A stretch of DNA of 64,000 nt, taken from the NCBI RefSeq assembly GCF_022701255.1, contig NZ_CP031705.1:4216001-4280000 (forward strand). The letters run 5' to 3'. Source of the DNA: Microcoleus vaginatus HSN003 (GTDB lineage Bacteria > Cyanobacteriota > Cyanobacteriia > Cyanobacteriales > Microcoleaceae). The notes under the pieces were generated by a model that saw only the letters and a list, made by a program, of their open reading frames with translations, was not told where the DNA came from and made no database searches. The translations under genes were made by a program, and so were the position numbers. Below are positions 57,001 through 64,000 of the stretch, one piece after another; within the stretch, counting starts at the first letter, position 1; each line of letters opens with the position of its first letter.

Positions 57001-58825
57001 AAAACAGCGGAAATTAGAGCAAATTTGCGAATCGGCTTGCAACACCAATGTTGAGGGAATTCCTGCTTCCGATCTCGTCGCTCGTGCAGTAGAAATTACA
57101 AAATTACCATTGCGCCATTTCGGAATGCACAATCCTGTTTATATTAACGGTTCCCAGCAGTTTTCCCGCATCAGCCTAGGAAAGGTGGTAGCAGGTATGG
57201 AAAATGTGCTGGGTGGTTCCGCAGAGCATGAGTACCGCCAGCTAAAGCCTTCTAAATGGACGAATCAGACCCTAGAGGCTTACGCAAATCTCAATGTAGC
57301 GCAGCTAGATACTGTCCGAGAAAATTTGCAACTTATACTCGATCGCGAAGTATTTTATTGCAGAATAGAAGAAATTGAGGATTTTGAGTACAGCGGGTGG
57401 GTTTATGATTTTGAGGTGGGCAAACATCACAATTTTGTTGCCAATAATATTTTGTGCCACAATACTGTTCAGCTAATTGCTTTTCTCCTGCATTTACAAG
57501 AAAAAGATTCCTTGGAAGGGCCGACATTACTGGTTTGTCCGACATCGGTATTGGGCAACTGGGAACGCGAAGTCAAGAAGTTCGGCCCCACGCTGAAAGT
57601 ATTGCTACACCACGGAGACCAACGCGCTAAAGGCAAAGCATTTGCTGCAGCAATTAAGGGAAAGCATTTAATAATTACCAGTTACGCCCTGGTGTTTCGC
57701 GATGCGAAGGAATTTCAAGGCATTAAATGGCAAGGATTGGTTTTGGATGAAGCGCAAAATATTAAAAATTCCGAGGCGAAGCAGTCGCAAGCGGTGCGAC
57801 AAATCGAGGCATCTTTTAGAATTGCGCTGACAGGAACTCCGGTGGAAAATAGACTGCAAGAATTGTGGTCTATTTTAGAATTTCTGAATCCGGGCTATTT
57901 GGGGCCGCGCAATTTCTTTCAGCGCCGATTTGCAATTCCGATCGAGAAATACGGAGATAGGGAATCTTTGCAGACTTTGCGATCGCTCGTTCGGCCTTTC
58001 ATCCTCCGCCGCCTGAAAACTGACAAAGAAATCATCCAAGATTTGCCCGAAAAACAGGAGATGACTGTATTTTGCGGGCTGGCGACTCAACAGGCGGTAT
58101 TATATCAGAAAATAGTCGAAGAGTCAATAGCTGAATTAGACTCAGCCGAAGGTATTCAGCGCCGGGGAATGATTCTGGCTTTGCTGGTAAAACTCAAGCA
58201 ACTTTGCAACCATCCGGCTCTTGTGAAAGCCGAAGCTAAGCCGAAAGAATTGGAGATTAAAAGTCAGGAATCAGGAAAATTGCAGCGGTTACTGGAAATG
58301 TTAGAAGAGGTGCTCGCTGAGGGCGATCGGGCTTTAATTTTTACTCAATTTGCCGAATGGGGAAAACTCCTGAAACCGCATCTACAACAGCATTTAGGGC
58401 GAGAAGTTTTGTTCTTGTACGGAGGAATTCGGCAACAGCAGCGGGAAGAAATGATCGATCGCTTCCAGCACGACCCCCAAGGCCCGCCGATTATGATTTT
58501 ATCTTTAAAAGCAGGTGGCACAGGTTTGAACTTAACCAGAGCAACCCACGTTTTCCACTATGACAGATGGTGGAATCCCGCAGTAGAAAATCAGGCAACT
58601 GACCGCGTATTTCGCATTGGTCAAACTCGCAACGTGCAAGTCCACAAATTTGTCTGCACGGGTACGCTAGAGGAGAAAATTCACGATATGATCGAAAGCA
58701 AGAAAGCTCTAGCCGAACAAGTAGTCAGCGCCGGCGAAAACTGGCTTACCGAACTCGATACAGACCAACTTCGCAATTTACTAATCCTCGATCGCAATGC
58801 TATTATAGAAACTGAAGAAGAATAA
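54038..58825 (+). CDS. SNF2-family helicase with an intein in the P-loop
   Basis: A precursor of 1595 residues that should splice to a 1127-residue Swi2/Snf2 DNA translocase. Residues 1-620 are the SNF2-associated N-terminal region, with a repeat-derived insert (about 241-278, SSATDSVTDVTDVTDV and Lys/Glu-rich tail). The helicase begins with RGQLRPYQALGAGWLAFLER and DDMGTGK. The intein (residues 675-1142) follows that Lys, and the helicase resumes with TVQLIAFLLHLQ. Later motifs are VLDEAQNIKN (II), ALTGTPVENRL (III), GGTGLNLTRATHVFHYDRWW (V) and QATDRVFRIGQ (VI). The next gene encodes a SWIM protein, the common bacterial partner. It probably works in chromatin remodelling or repair. Without splicing the ATPase cannot work. 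Confidence 0.93.
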   Translation: MAILHGSWLVENEKSCLFIWGETWRKFGAVDALESGINLPHPLAMTEAEFKTFLNSLQQSGKLDWKLPETAETPPEKSKKTRRSPKTQNAEIPAPNSSIQREIRAIALPTQISEANATLMPQHSAAALEEPAQSEEIYLYPWQVEGFCLNPQAAFVFLQSLPLNSTEPDSFVGSDLRFWSHIARWSLDLLARCKFLPGLEKQSDGSAIAKWQPLLDSSTDTLRLATFVKQMPTACRTYQSKEEGSSATDSVTDVTDVTDVSPMEVGRRKKEEGRRKKEEESSQLPLAVDLPMGAEELVLGFLSSIVDSQVRSSSRAALTAGSSTLEIKTVSPVREWLQALQQESGIVQVETAALENLATKLSAWTAPLQNQLSQQSQFRTCFQLIPPAPGKANWNLNYCLQAADENEFLVDATTVWNNSVERLAYAGRTIELPQETLLSGLGLASKLYPLIEPSLQAQRPQSCQLNPLQAYEFIKSVAWRFADSGLGVVLPPSLTKSEGWASRLGLSIQAETPKVTPAKGGLGLQSLLNFKWELTIGGQRISKAEFDRLTALNSPLVEINGEWVELRAPDVKAAQTFFASRKEQMTLSLEDALRLASGDTQMIEKLPVVNFEATGQLQELLNTLSDNQAVSAIATPASFRGQLRPYQALGAGWLAFLERWGLGACLADDMGTGKCALPQTLLFVNGFLQKAEKIWETYVGKTEFDGEGFWSEPNEQLLVNSINQETGKIVQATIRRLYRQQVQEKLRTIKLQDGSSITITRRHKLLGRDGWTNDFKVGDYVCVPAKLYWEGKPEDPDLVKFLAWQIAEGHEQRDRAVLSIAQKDATVLEELRVALHRIGEKYGIKINNPAVRTRAHQRAADLVVCSRSYQSFLESQGYEWGKLSAEKSFPQFIMQANLDSIRIFLKNYFDAEGSVIPKMRTIEISTASPLIIQQLSTLLRRFGIWLRIATKQKRATNGSGIFRTYYIGTFGGNSARIFFQEIGFGYPEKQRKLEQICESACNTNVEGIPASDLVARAVEITKLPLRHFGMHNPVYINGSQQFSRISLGKVVAGMENVLGGSAEHEYRQLKPSKWTNQTLEAYANLNVAQLDTVRENLQLILDREVFYCRIEEIEDFEYSGWVYDFEVGKHHNFVANNILCHNTVQLIAFLLHLQEKDSLEGPTLLVCPTSVLGNWEREVKKFGPTLKVLLHHGDQRAKGKAFAAAIKGKHLIITSYALVFRDAKEFQGIKWQGLVLDEAQNIKNSEAKQSQAVRQIEASFRIALTGTPVENRLQELWSILEFLNPGYLGPRNFFQRRFAIPIEKYGDRESLQTLRSLVRPFILRRLKTDKEIIQDLPEKQEMTVFCGLATQQAVLYQKIVEESIAELDSAEGIQRRGMILALLVKLKQLCNHPALVKAEAKPKELEIKSQESGKLQRLLEMLEEVLAEGDRALIFTQFAEWGKLLKPHLQQHLGREVLFLYGGIRQQQREEMIDRFQHDPQGPPIMILSLKAGGTGLNLTRATHVFHYDRWWNPAVENQATDRVFRIGQTRNVQVHKFVCTGTLEEKIHDMIESKKALAEQVVSAGENWLTELDTDQLRNLLILDRNAIIETEEE
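54757..54870 (+). repeat. Dispersed ATCCGTTAC repeat, copy C (inside the SNF2 gene)
   Basis: GGAAGTTCGGCAACGGATTC, then three GTAACGGAT 9-mers and a GGAAGAAGGAAGAAG tract. It is the same block as copies A and B. It is in frame and encodes SSATDSVTDVTDVTDV, where copy A encodes SSATDFVADVTDF in the same reading frame. Confidence 0.85.
56060..57463 (+). mobile_element. Intein with LAGLIDADG homing endonuclease
   Basis: A 468-residue class 1 intein. It begins with Cys1 (CALPQTLLFVNG), has the block B TxxH motif TRRH (His763 of the precursor) and ends in VYDFEVGKHHNFVA followed by NNILCHN; the first residue of the C-extein is Thr. Two dodecapeptide motifs of a DOD endonuclease are visible, FLAWQIAEG (about 56444-56466) and FLKNYFDAEG (about 56747-56778), with the acidic Glu and Asp in place. 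Insertion is exactly between Lys and Thr of the Walker A motif GTGK-T. All splicing residues are present, so it should be active. Confidence 0.93.
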
Positions 58826-58860
58826 TATAGCATTTCTCAGAAAGAGTATGTGCTATCGGT

Positions 58861-59039
58861 CATAGGGCATAGGGCATAGGGCATACCTCACTTTCTTGAG
58901 AACCACTATATGACCCATTCCCAACACCATGACACGGAAGTAAAGAATACACGGATAGCTGTTTTTTTCTTTCTGAATTCAACATCCCAATTACCAATGC
59001 CCGATGCCCAATTCCCGATGCCCAATTCCCAATTCCCAA
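58861..59039. repeat. CATAGGG and CCCAATTCCC short tandem repeats
   Basis: Three perfect CATAGGG heptamers lie at 58861-58881. At 58985-59039 there are alternating CCCAATT and CCCGATG heptamers just before the SWIM gene start. Both are further STRR families. They separate the helicase gene from its partner. Confidence 0.8.
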
Positions 59040-59043
59040 ATAA

Positions 59044-59871
59044 ATGATTGACAGAGAATGGTGGACCCAACAGTGGTTAGATTTAATCAATACCTATCGC
59101 TTCAAAAAGCGCTTAGAACGTGGCTGGCAATACGCGCGGGAAGGTAAAGTTCTCAGCATTAAATTTCCCGATCAAGAAGTAATTGCCATAGTTCAAGGAA
59201 CAGATCCTAAACCCTATCAAGTTTCTTTAGGACTCGATACATTGACTGATGAAGATTGGGATTATGTGATTGAAAATATGTCGCAAAGAGCAGTTTTTTC
59301 AGCTAAACTCTTAGCAGGAGAAATGCCGCACAATATTGAAGATGTATTTGCAGCAGCAGGCAAAACGCTATTTCCGTTAAGCTTGTCAGATATTCGATCG
59401 CGCTGTAGCTGTCCTGACCCGCAAAACCCTTGCAAACACATCAGTGCAGTATACTACTTATTGGGCGATCGCTTCAGTGAAGACCCCTTCGTACTCTTTC
59501 AAATGCGGGGGAGAACCAAAGAGCAAATCTTGACAGCACTCCGTCAAAGACGAGGTACACAAGGAGAGGAAAATTCCCAACTCAACTCCGGCGAAAATTC
59601 CCCCACAGCGAATTCTAAATTGCCAAAGGTCGATCGCTTTTGGGAATACAACCAGCAGCTAGAATCATCTTTAGTAGTGATTGTACCGCCGCCCAGCAGC
59701 GAAACAGTATTAGATATCTTAGGCCCAATTCCCCTCGCAACCGACGGAAAAGGAACCGCTAGTAAATCCTCGCCCGCATCTGACGCACTCAAGCAGCATT
59801 TTAGCAAAATCTACCAAGCAGTTAGCCAGCAAGCAGTTTTAGCAGCACTGAAACGGGGCGAAGGAGATTAA
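59044..59871 (+). CDS. SWIM zinc-finger protein, SNF2 partner
   Basis: A 275-residue protein with a SWIM zinc-binding motif, CSCPDPQNPCKH (Cys121, Cys123, Cys130, His132), in the pattern CxCx6CxH. The N-terminal part (WWTQQWLDLINTYRFKKRLERG) and SRCSCPDPQNPCKHISAVYY are typical of the family that is encoded next to bacterial SNF2 helicases. It probably binds DNA or protein to direct the translocase. After residue 165 it is polar. It lies 218 nt behind the helicase gene on the same strand. The exact role is not known. Confidence 0.88.
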   Translation: MIDREWWTQQWLDLINTYRFKKRLERGWQYAREGKVLSIKFPDQEVIAIVQGTDPKPYQVSLGLDTLTDEDWDYVIENMSQRAVFSAKLLAGEMPHNIEDVFAAAGKTLFPLSLSDIRSRCSCPDPQNPCKHISAVYYLLGDRFSEDPFVLFQMRGRTKEQILTALRQRRGTQGEENSQLNSGENSPTANSKLPKVDRFWEYNQQLESSLVVIVPPPSSETVLDILGPIPLATDGKGTASKSSPASDALKQHFSKIYQAVSQQAVLAALKRGEGD

Positions 59872-59974
59872 GATAATTTACTCCCAGAGATGATACTAGG
59901 GAATATGGCTGATAACAAATCAGGCTTTCATACCCCTTTCATTCTTTAGTCTCTCTCTGCTGGAACGAGAGTTT

Positions 59975-61586
59975 TGGAGTTTAGACTAAGCACAAATTGA
60001 CTCAGCTAACGCTGAGTGAAATTCTAGTGAATTTAGAAAGAGTTTTCTAAGGTTAAATTACGAATTTGGGAGAGTTTTGGAACCGACCTTTACCCTTTTT
60101 GACCACGGGATAGCGACATCTTTGAGCGCGCAGTTTACCGGATGACCATCCAGCCGATTTTCCTCGGGATTTGGGAGCAACAGCCGGACTCCCAATCCTA
60201 ATTAAAAGTGGAAGCATTGATTGTGCAACCCTTCCAGGTGTCAATTCAGGGAGAGGCTTTTGCCAGGGTAGACGAATTTCCCTGACTAAATCTTGAGCTA
60301 ACCATAATTGCCAAGTTAGCAATGGCATCAAATCACTCCATCGTTCACATTGTTCTGGAGTGCTTAGCTTCGGAATTGTCCAATGCAATGTTTGTTTCGC
60401 TAAGCGATACCAGTGTTCGATGGCAAAACGACGTAGATATAGTTGCCAAATTTCTGTAAGAGGTGGCATTTGAACACCAACCCAAACTAACCACAAAGGT
60501 TGAGTTTTTAATTGACCCGTTACAGTGTCTAAGCGTTCTACTAAAATCAGAGTCATCGGATGTTTGGGACTACCTCGGAAATGTAAGTTATCCCATGTTC
60601 TCAACCTGATTCGTCCGAGTTTCGGCTCAAGGGATTCCAGGGTTTGTTCTGGTTCCCACCAGCTTGAGGAGTCGTTAAGCTTAAACTGGTTTCCATGAAT
60701 TTTTGACCGTCCTCTACCACTATAGGCTGGGGGTGTTGACCATAAGCAACGATTGGAGCGAATACGCATTAGTTTATCAGCGGCGATCGCAGCAGTAGCT
60801 TTAACCAGAGGGGCGCACCCATACTCACTATCAAATAGGGCGATGGGTCTATTCTGAAGATATTCACAGACTTGTGCCAATTGTTCAGCGCCTTTACCGA
60901 TTGGGTTGTCCCAACTGGTAATACGTTCGTGTCTTAATGGCAGCGCCCAACTCCCGCTAATCGTTGGTATCAGTGCGATCGTACTATATCCTTGACCGAT
61001 ACCAACAGGTATGCCGTGAGGTAAGGCTGTGGGTTGATGTTCATAGGTCCGTTCTTTGAGAGTAGGTGCATGGGGTCTCAACCATGCTGTATGATCGATC
61101 GCTAATACTGGACGTTCCACTTGTGACATCTGTTGGATATATAGTTGCATCAATTGGTCTCGGTCTGGTCTACAATCTTGCAGCGCTTCGTAGACGCTTG
61201 ACCACTCACGCCGAAATAAGGGATTGAGGGCTAAATCTCCTAAACATGAGACGTGGCGAGTCGTCATTATCGCGTCTGCTAGTTCAAAGGTGGCGTCTTT
61301 GGCATTGCCGAGACATTCATAAGCTTGTTGACGAAATTCCCGTAATTGTTCAAACTTCATGGCAGGTAGATTTGAGATTTTTAGCTGAATTCTCAATCTT
61401 CTACCCTTACGCTGTCTGTTGAAACTATCGCAGACAGTTTTTTTTTGAGGTTGTCAGCCGAAGAGAACGTCAACGGTCGTCGGCATCTATGCTAGTGGTT
61501 GAGCCTCATAGCTCTTCACCAGCGACCATTGCCGTTCTTAAGTTGAAATCTAACCGTGCTTTAAGAGGTGCTTAGTCTAAACTCCA
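59975..61586 (-). mobile_element. Intact insertion sequence with 19-bp terminal inverted repeats
   Basis: TGGAGTTTAGACTAAGCAC at 59975-59993 is the perfect inverse of 61568-61586. The 1612-bp element contains one full DDE transposase gene. Just outside the ends, GAGAGTTT occurs at 59967-59974 and 61588-61595, a possible target duplication with a one-base offset. The perfect ends and intact gene indicate recent arrival. IS701/IS4-like grouping is inferred from the transposase. Confidence 0.8.
60053..61360 (-). CDS. DDE transposase (IS701/IS4-like)
   Basis: Catalyses cut-and-paste movement of the surrounding element. Numbering from the upstream TTG (61396), the catalytic triad is probably Asp101 (VLAIDHTAW), Asp189 (IALFDSEYG) and Glu327 (RRFAIEHWYRLAKQTLHW), the DDE spacing of IS4/IS701-type enzymes. 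I place the start at ATG 61360 (MKFEQLREFRQQAYE), giving 435 residues, because the upstream TTG extension is weak. There is no frameshift or stop. The C-terminus is basic (RGKSAGWSSGKLRAQR), for DNA binding. Confidence 0.88.
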   Translation of the reverse strand: MKFEQLREFRQQAYECLGNAKDATFELADAIMTTRHVSCLGDLALNPLFRREWSSVYEALQDCRPDRDQLMQLYIQQMSQVERPVLAIDHTAWLRPHAPTLKERTYEHQPTALPHGIPVGIGQGYSTIALIPTISGSWALPLRHERITSWDNPIGKGAEQLAQVCEYLQNRPIALFDSEYGCAPLVKATAAIAADKLMRIRSNRCLWSTPPAYSGRGRSKIHGNQFKLNDSSSWWEPEQTLESLEPKLGRIRLRTWDNLHFRGSPKHPMTLILVERLDTVTGQLKTQPLWLVWVGVQMPPLTEIWQLYLRRFAIEHWYRLAKQTLHWTIPKLSTPEQCERWSDLMPLLTWQLWLAQDLVREIRLPWQKPLPELTPGRVAQSMLPLLIRIGSPAVAPKSRGKSAGWSSGKLRAQRCRYPVVKKGKGRFQNSPKFVI

Positions 61587-61643
61587 GGAGAGTTTGTTTA
61601 GAATAGATTTCAACCGAGGATTCTTACTTTTTACAATTTCCGT

Positions 61644-62282
61644 TTACACTTCCCGCAAATTAGTCATAATCTCTATCAATTCCTGGGGGCGTTTAATCAA
61701 AAAATCGGGATTGTGTGCCGCCAAAGCCTCCTGAGAATTAAAACCCCAAGCTACAGCCATTACCTTAATTCCTGTTTTTCTAGCAGCTTCTATATCTCTA
61801 ATCTCATCTCCCACATAAACAACTTCTTTAGCATTTATATTTTCTCTTTTTAGCCATTTATTAATAACTTTATGTTTGCCAAAAGTTGACCCAGAGTAAA
61901 TAAATGTGAAAGTGTCTTGCAAACCATTTCTTTCCAGCGAGGCCAAGACGTTCTCTCGGGAATTAGAGGTGATAATGCCGAGTTGAAATCCCAGTTTTTT
62001 TAACTCCAGTAAAACTTCTTTAATTCCCGGAAATAATTGAATGTTGGGAATTTCGCTGCGTAACTCTGCTTTCAACATTCTAATTAACAGCGGGAATTTG
62101 AAGATAGAAATGCCAGAATACTGAAGGAGTTGCCAAGAAGTTAAATTGCTCAGTTGAGCGATTTGCTCTTTGGTCGCAGACTTAAAGCCTAATTCTACTG
62201 ACAAACGGTTGGTGATGCTCAGGAGAATATCGATTGTATCTGCTAAAGTACCGTCAAAATCAAAAATAATTACTTGGGTCAT
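61644..62282 (-). CDS. HAD-superfamily hydrolase (phosphoglycolate phosphatase-like)
   Basis: A 212-residue soluble phosphatase of the HAD-IA (PGP/Gph-like) group. Motif I is IIFDFDGTLADT at the very N-terminus (nucleophile Asp and acid/base Asp), motif II is LGIITSNS, motif III is the Lys in FGKHKVINKW, and motif IV is VVYVGDEIRDIEAARK. The helical cap lies between motifs I and II. I chose ATG 62282 over an upstream TTG at 62318. The substrate could be 2-phosphoglycolate, important in photorespiration, but other small phosphates are equally possible. Confidence 0.88.
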   Translation of the reverse strand: MTQVIIFDFDGTLADTIDILLSITNRLSVELGFKSATKEQIAQLSNLTSWQLLQYSGISIFKFPLLIRMLKAELRSEIPNIQLFPGIKEVLLELKKLGFQLGIITSNSRENVLASLERNGLQDTFTFIYSGSTFGKHKVINKWLKRENINAKEVVYVGDEIRDIEAARKTGIKVMAVAWGFNSQEALAAHNPDFLIKRPQELIEIMTNLREV

Positions 62283-62317
62283 TGGACAATAGCAAATAAG
62301 GAACGGGGGATCATACA

Positions 62318-62352
62318 ATTTTAGATTTTAGATTTTAGATTTTAGATTTTAG
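62318..62352. repeat. Heptamer STRR array (ATTTTAG)5
   Basis: Five perfect copies of ATTTTAG, which is AAAATCT on the other strand, lie in the leader of the HAD gene. The same heptamer is translated inside tilS and lies before hmpD. Confidence 0.92.
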
Positions 62353-62468
62353 ATGGGGAATGACTTACTGCATAATGTATTGAATCTTGGCGAGCCGTAC
62401 ATACCCTAGAGTTATTATCTATAGGGTAAGATGCCGCCTCAGCACCCTGAGCGCGAACATCTCACCTT

Positions 62469-63434
62469 TTAAGGGTTAATTTGATTTGCTTTCGCATTTC
62501 GCCGCAGCATTTCGGGTTTAATGCGCCGCAGCGCCGAAGCGGTAAATCTGCGGTTCCATTCCTCGTCGGAAATGTCGGCTAATTCTGCAAGTGTCGGTGC
62601 TATATTTTCAGGATAAGGCTCAAACTCTGCCACATCAGTTGGTTTTGCAAATCGCTGATTCCAAGGACAAACATCCTGACAAATGTCGCAACCTGCTACC
62701 CAACCTTGTAAATTAGATGCAATTTCGTCGGGCAATTTTTCGGCTCGATTCTCGATCGTGTGATAGGCTATACATCGATCGGCATTCACCACAAAAGGCT
62801 CAGTAATTGCTCCCGTCGGACACGCCTCAATGCAGCGAGTACAAGTACCGCAATGTTCTGTATGAGACTCATCCGACGCTAACTCCAAATTAGTCAAGAT
62901 TTCGCCCAAAAACACCCAAGAACCGTATTCGCGCGAAATTACATTACCATTTTTAGCAATCCAACCAATCCCGGCACGCTGCGCCCACATTTTATCTTGA
63001 ACTGGCCCGGTATCAGCATAATACCGCGCTTCAATTCCCTCGCCTTGCGATTGCAGCCAATTTGCCAAAATTTTCAGTTTTTTGTGCAAAATTTTGTGGT
63101 AATCCCGCCCCCAACCGTAGCGAGAAATTTTAGCATATTCGACCGCTGCATCGTCCCCCCCCTGCGACAGGGGATTTTCGGGGCGTTGGTGGGGCGTGTA
63201 GTAGTTGATGGCGACACATATTAATGACTGCACATCTGGCATGAGCGATCGAATATCCTGCCGTTTCGGGTTTGCCATCCAGGCCATATCCGCCTGATAA
63301 CCCTTGTCCAGCCAAGCCTGCAATCTTTGTTTTTCTAAATCAAAATCCGCGTCTTTTGAGGCTATCCCGACTTTGTGAAATCCCAACTCAAGGGCTTTTT
63401 GCTTCACCAAAATGCTGCTAATTGGCGCTTTCAT
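62469..63434 (-). CDS. queG: Epoxyqueuosine reductase
   Basis: Reduces epoxyqueuosine to queuosine in tRNA, the last step of Q34 wobble-base synthesis, using a cobalamin and two [4Fe-4S] clusters. The 321-residue length is normal for the short form. The catalytic Asp141 lies in RYYADTGPVQDK. The cluster ligands are CGTCTRCIEACPTGAI (Cys195, 198, 201, 205) and GCDICQDVCPWNQ (Cys249, 252, 256) with Cys221. The enzyme is soluble. It is encoded alone, divergent from ocp. Confidence 0.95.
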   Translation of the reverse strand: MKAPISSILVKQKALELGFHKVGIASKDADFDLEKQRLQAWLDKGYQADMAWMANPKRQDIRSLMPDVQSLICVAINYYTPHQRPENPLSQGGDDAAVEYAKISRYGWGRDYHKILHKKLKILANWLQSQGEGIEARYYADTGPVQDKMWAQRAGIGWIAKNGNVISREYGSWVFLGEILTNLELASDESHTEHCGTCTRCIEACPTGAITEPFVVNADRCIAYHTIENRAEKLPDEIASNLQGWVAGCDICQDVCPWNQRFAKPTDVAEFEPYPENIAPTLAELADISDEEWNRRFTASALRRIKPEMLRRNAKANQINP

Positions 63435-63614
63435 TTGATACCCGGTAAATATTTACCTTTTGTATTGACTCTTTTGATTTTATATGATATGTAAAGCAAT
63501 TTTTAACGATCGGCTTCCGAAATAAACTAATTCGCCAGACGGTCTAGTGACAGCGATCGCATTTGACCAAATTATTGATTATAGTTTTGTAACTCAGATA
63601 TATGTAATTTATAT

Positions 63615-63643
63615 TTGCAAAAATTAACAAACCGTTACATAAT
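63615..63643 (+). promoter_or_regulatory. Candidate promoter of the ocp gene
   Basis: TTGCAA at 63615-63620 and CATAAT at 63638-63643 are spaced by exactly 17 nt. The resulting leader is about 60 nt. An AAGGGAG word at 63651-63657 is too far from the ATG to serve as its ribosome site. Confidence 0.4.
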
Positions 63644-63713
63644 GTTAATCAAGGGAGCTTGAGGTTTCCTAACTCAACTACCTCACAAAAACCACAAATC
63701 CCACAGCATACAC

Positions 63714-64000
63714 ATGGCAGTTAGCATTCAATCCGCTCAATCTATCTTCTCAAACACCGAGATTGCTAGCGTTGTTCCGGCTACCACCGAAGCCTTCTAC
63801 AAACTCAGCGTTGAAGACCAACTAGCCTTGCTCTGGTATGCCTACACCGAAATGGGCGTTTCCATCACCGCAGCAGCTCCGGGAGTAGCCAGCATGGCAC
63901 TTGTCGAAGGCATCCTCAGCGAAATTAAGCAGATGTCGCCGGAGGCTCAAAGCAAAACCATGTTTGACCTCGCCAGCAACGCCGACACCACGATAGGCCG
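63714..64000 (+). CDS. ocp: Orange carotenoid protein, N-terminal part (runs off the window)
   Basis: The first 95 codons of a carotenoid-binding photoprotective protein. The OCP N-terminal domain is recognisable by FSNTEIASVVPATTEAF, then EDQLALLWYAYTEMG and AAPGVASMALVEGILSEI. Trp41 and Tyr44, which contact the carotenoid in known OCPs, are conserved at the same positions. OCP quenches excess energy from phycobilisomes under strong light and also quenches singlet oxygen. Because the gene is cut, a stand-alone helical carotenoid protein (HCP), which lacks the C-terminal sensor domain, cannot be excluded. A promoter-like pair lies at 63615-63643. Confidence 0.9.
   Translation, partial: MAVSIQSAQSIFSNTEIASVVPATTEAFYKLSVEDQLALLWYAYTEMGVSITAAAPGVASMALVEGILSEIKQMSPEAQSKTMFDLASNADTTIG

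Overview
The window looks like chromosome of a filamentous, gliding cyanobacterium of the Microcoleus/Oscillatoria type. The evidence is the dense HIP1-type GCGATCGC words, a complete-looking set of hmp (hormogonium motility) chemotaxis genes, the start of an orange carotenoid protein gene at the right edge, a CofH-type deazaflavin enzyme, a plant/cyanobacterial LL-diaminopimelate aminotransferase, and many short heptamer tandem repeats (STRR) between genes. The genus is inferred; no rRNA is present to settle it.

Layout. 0-5.8 kb: two membrane-linked glycosyltransferases on the minus strand (one broken by a homopolymer frameshift), cofH, a Uma2-type nuclease and a small conserved hypothetical. 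5.9-12.8 kb: an XRE regulator, a two-gene operon of membrane-anchored AAA/STAND-like ATPases, dapL, and an unrecognised protein with a possible nuclease-like core. 13.2-25.3 kb: a DUF3352 protein, a secreted hemagglutinin-CHAT fusion with a very long Ala/Pro linker, ccsA, a KGK-type protein, tilS and hmpF. 25.3-39 kb: transposon debris, then hmpA, hmpC, hmpD, an intruding HNH endonuclease gene and hmpE, on the plus strand. These should form the chemotaxis-like circuit that controls type IV pilus gliding, together with divergent hmpF.

39.2-45.5 kb is the most conflict-system-like part. It holds a CHAT-protease/STAND-NTPase/TM/14-blade WD40 protein interrupted by one in-frame amber codon, followed in the same direction by a caspase-family (C14) protease. 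The WD40 blades are almost identical except at a few positions, as expected of a rapidly diversifying sensor. This fits the NTP-dependent conflict or programmed-cell-death systems known from multicellular bacteria.

45.7-64 kb: ridA, a shrunken TnpB element, a lipoprotein-like methyltransferase with an APC permease, a PQQ-type sugar dehydrogenase, an IS630 relic, pnp, a SNF2 helicase carrying a full homing intein inside its Walker A motif, its SWIM-domain partner, an intact DDE insertion sequence with inverted repeats, an HAD phosphatase, queG, and the first 95 codons of ocp.

A theme across the window is repeat DNA that enters coding sequence without breaking it. A 9-mer-based repeat is translated in the same frame inside two unrelated proteins (a glycosyltransferase and the SNF2 helicase), and an AAAATCT heptamer array is translated inside tilS. 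No tRNA, rRNA or CRISPR array was found.
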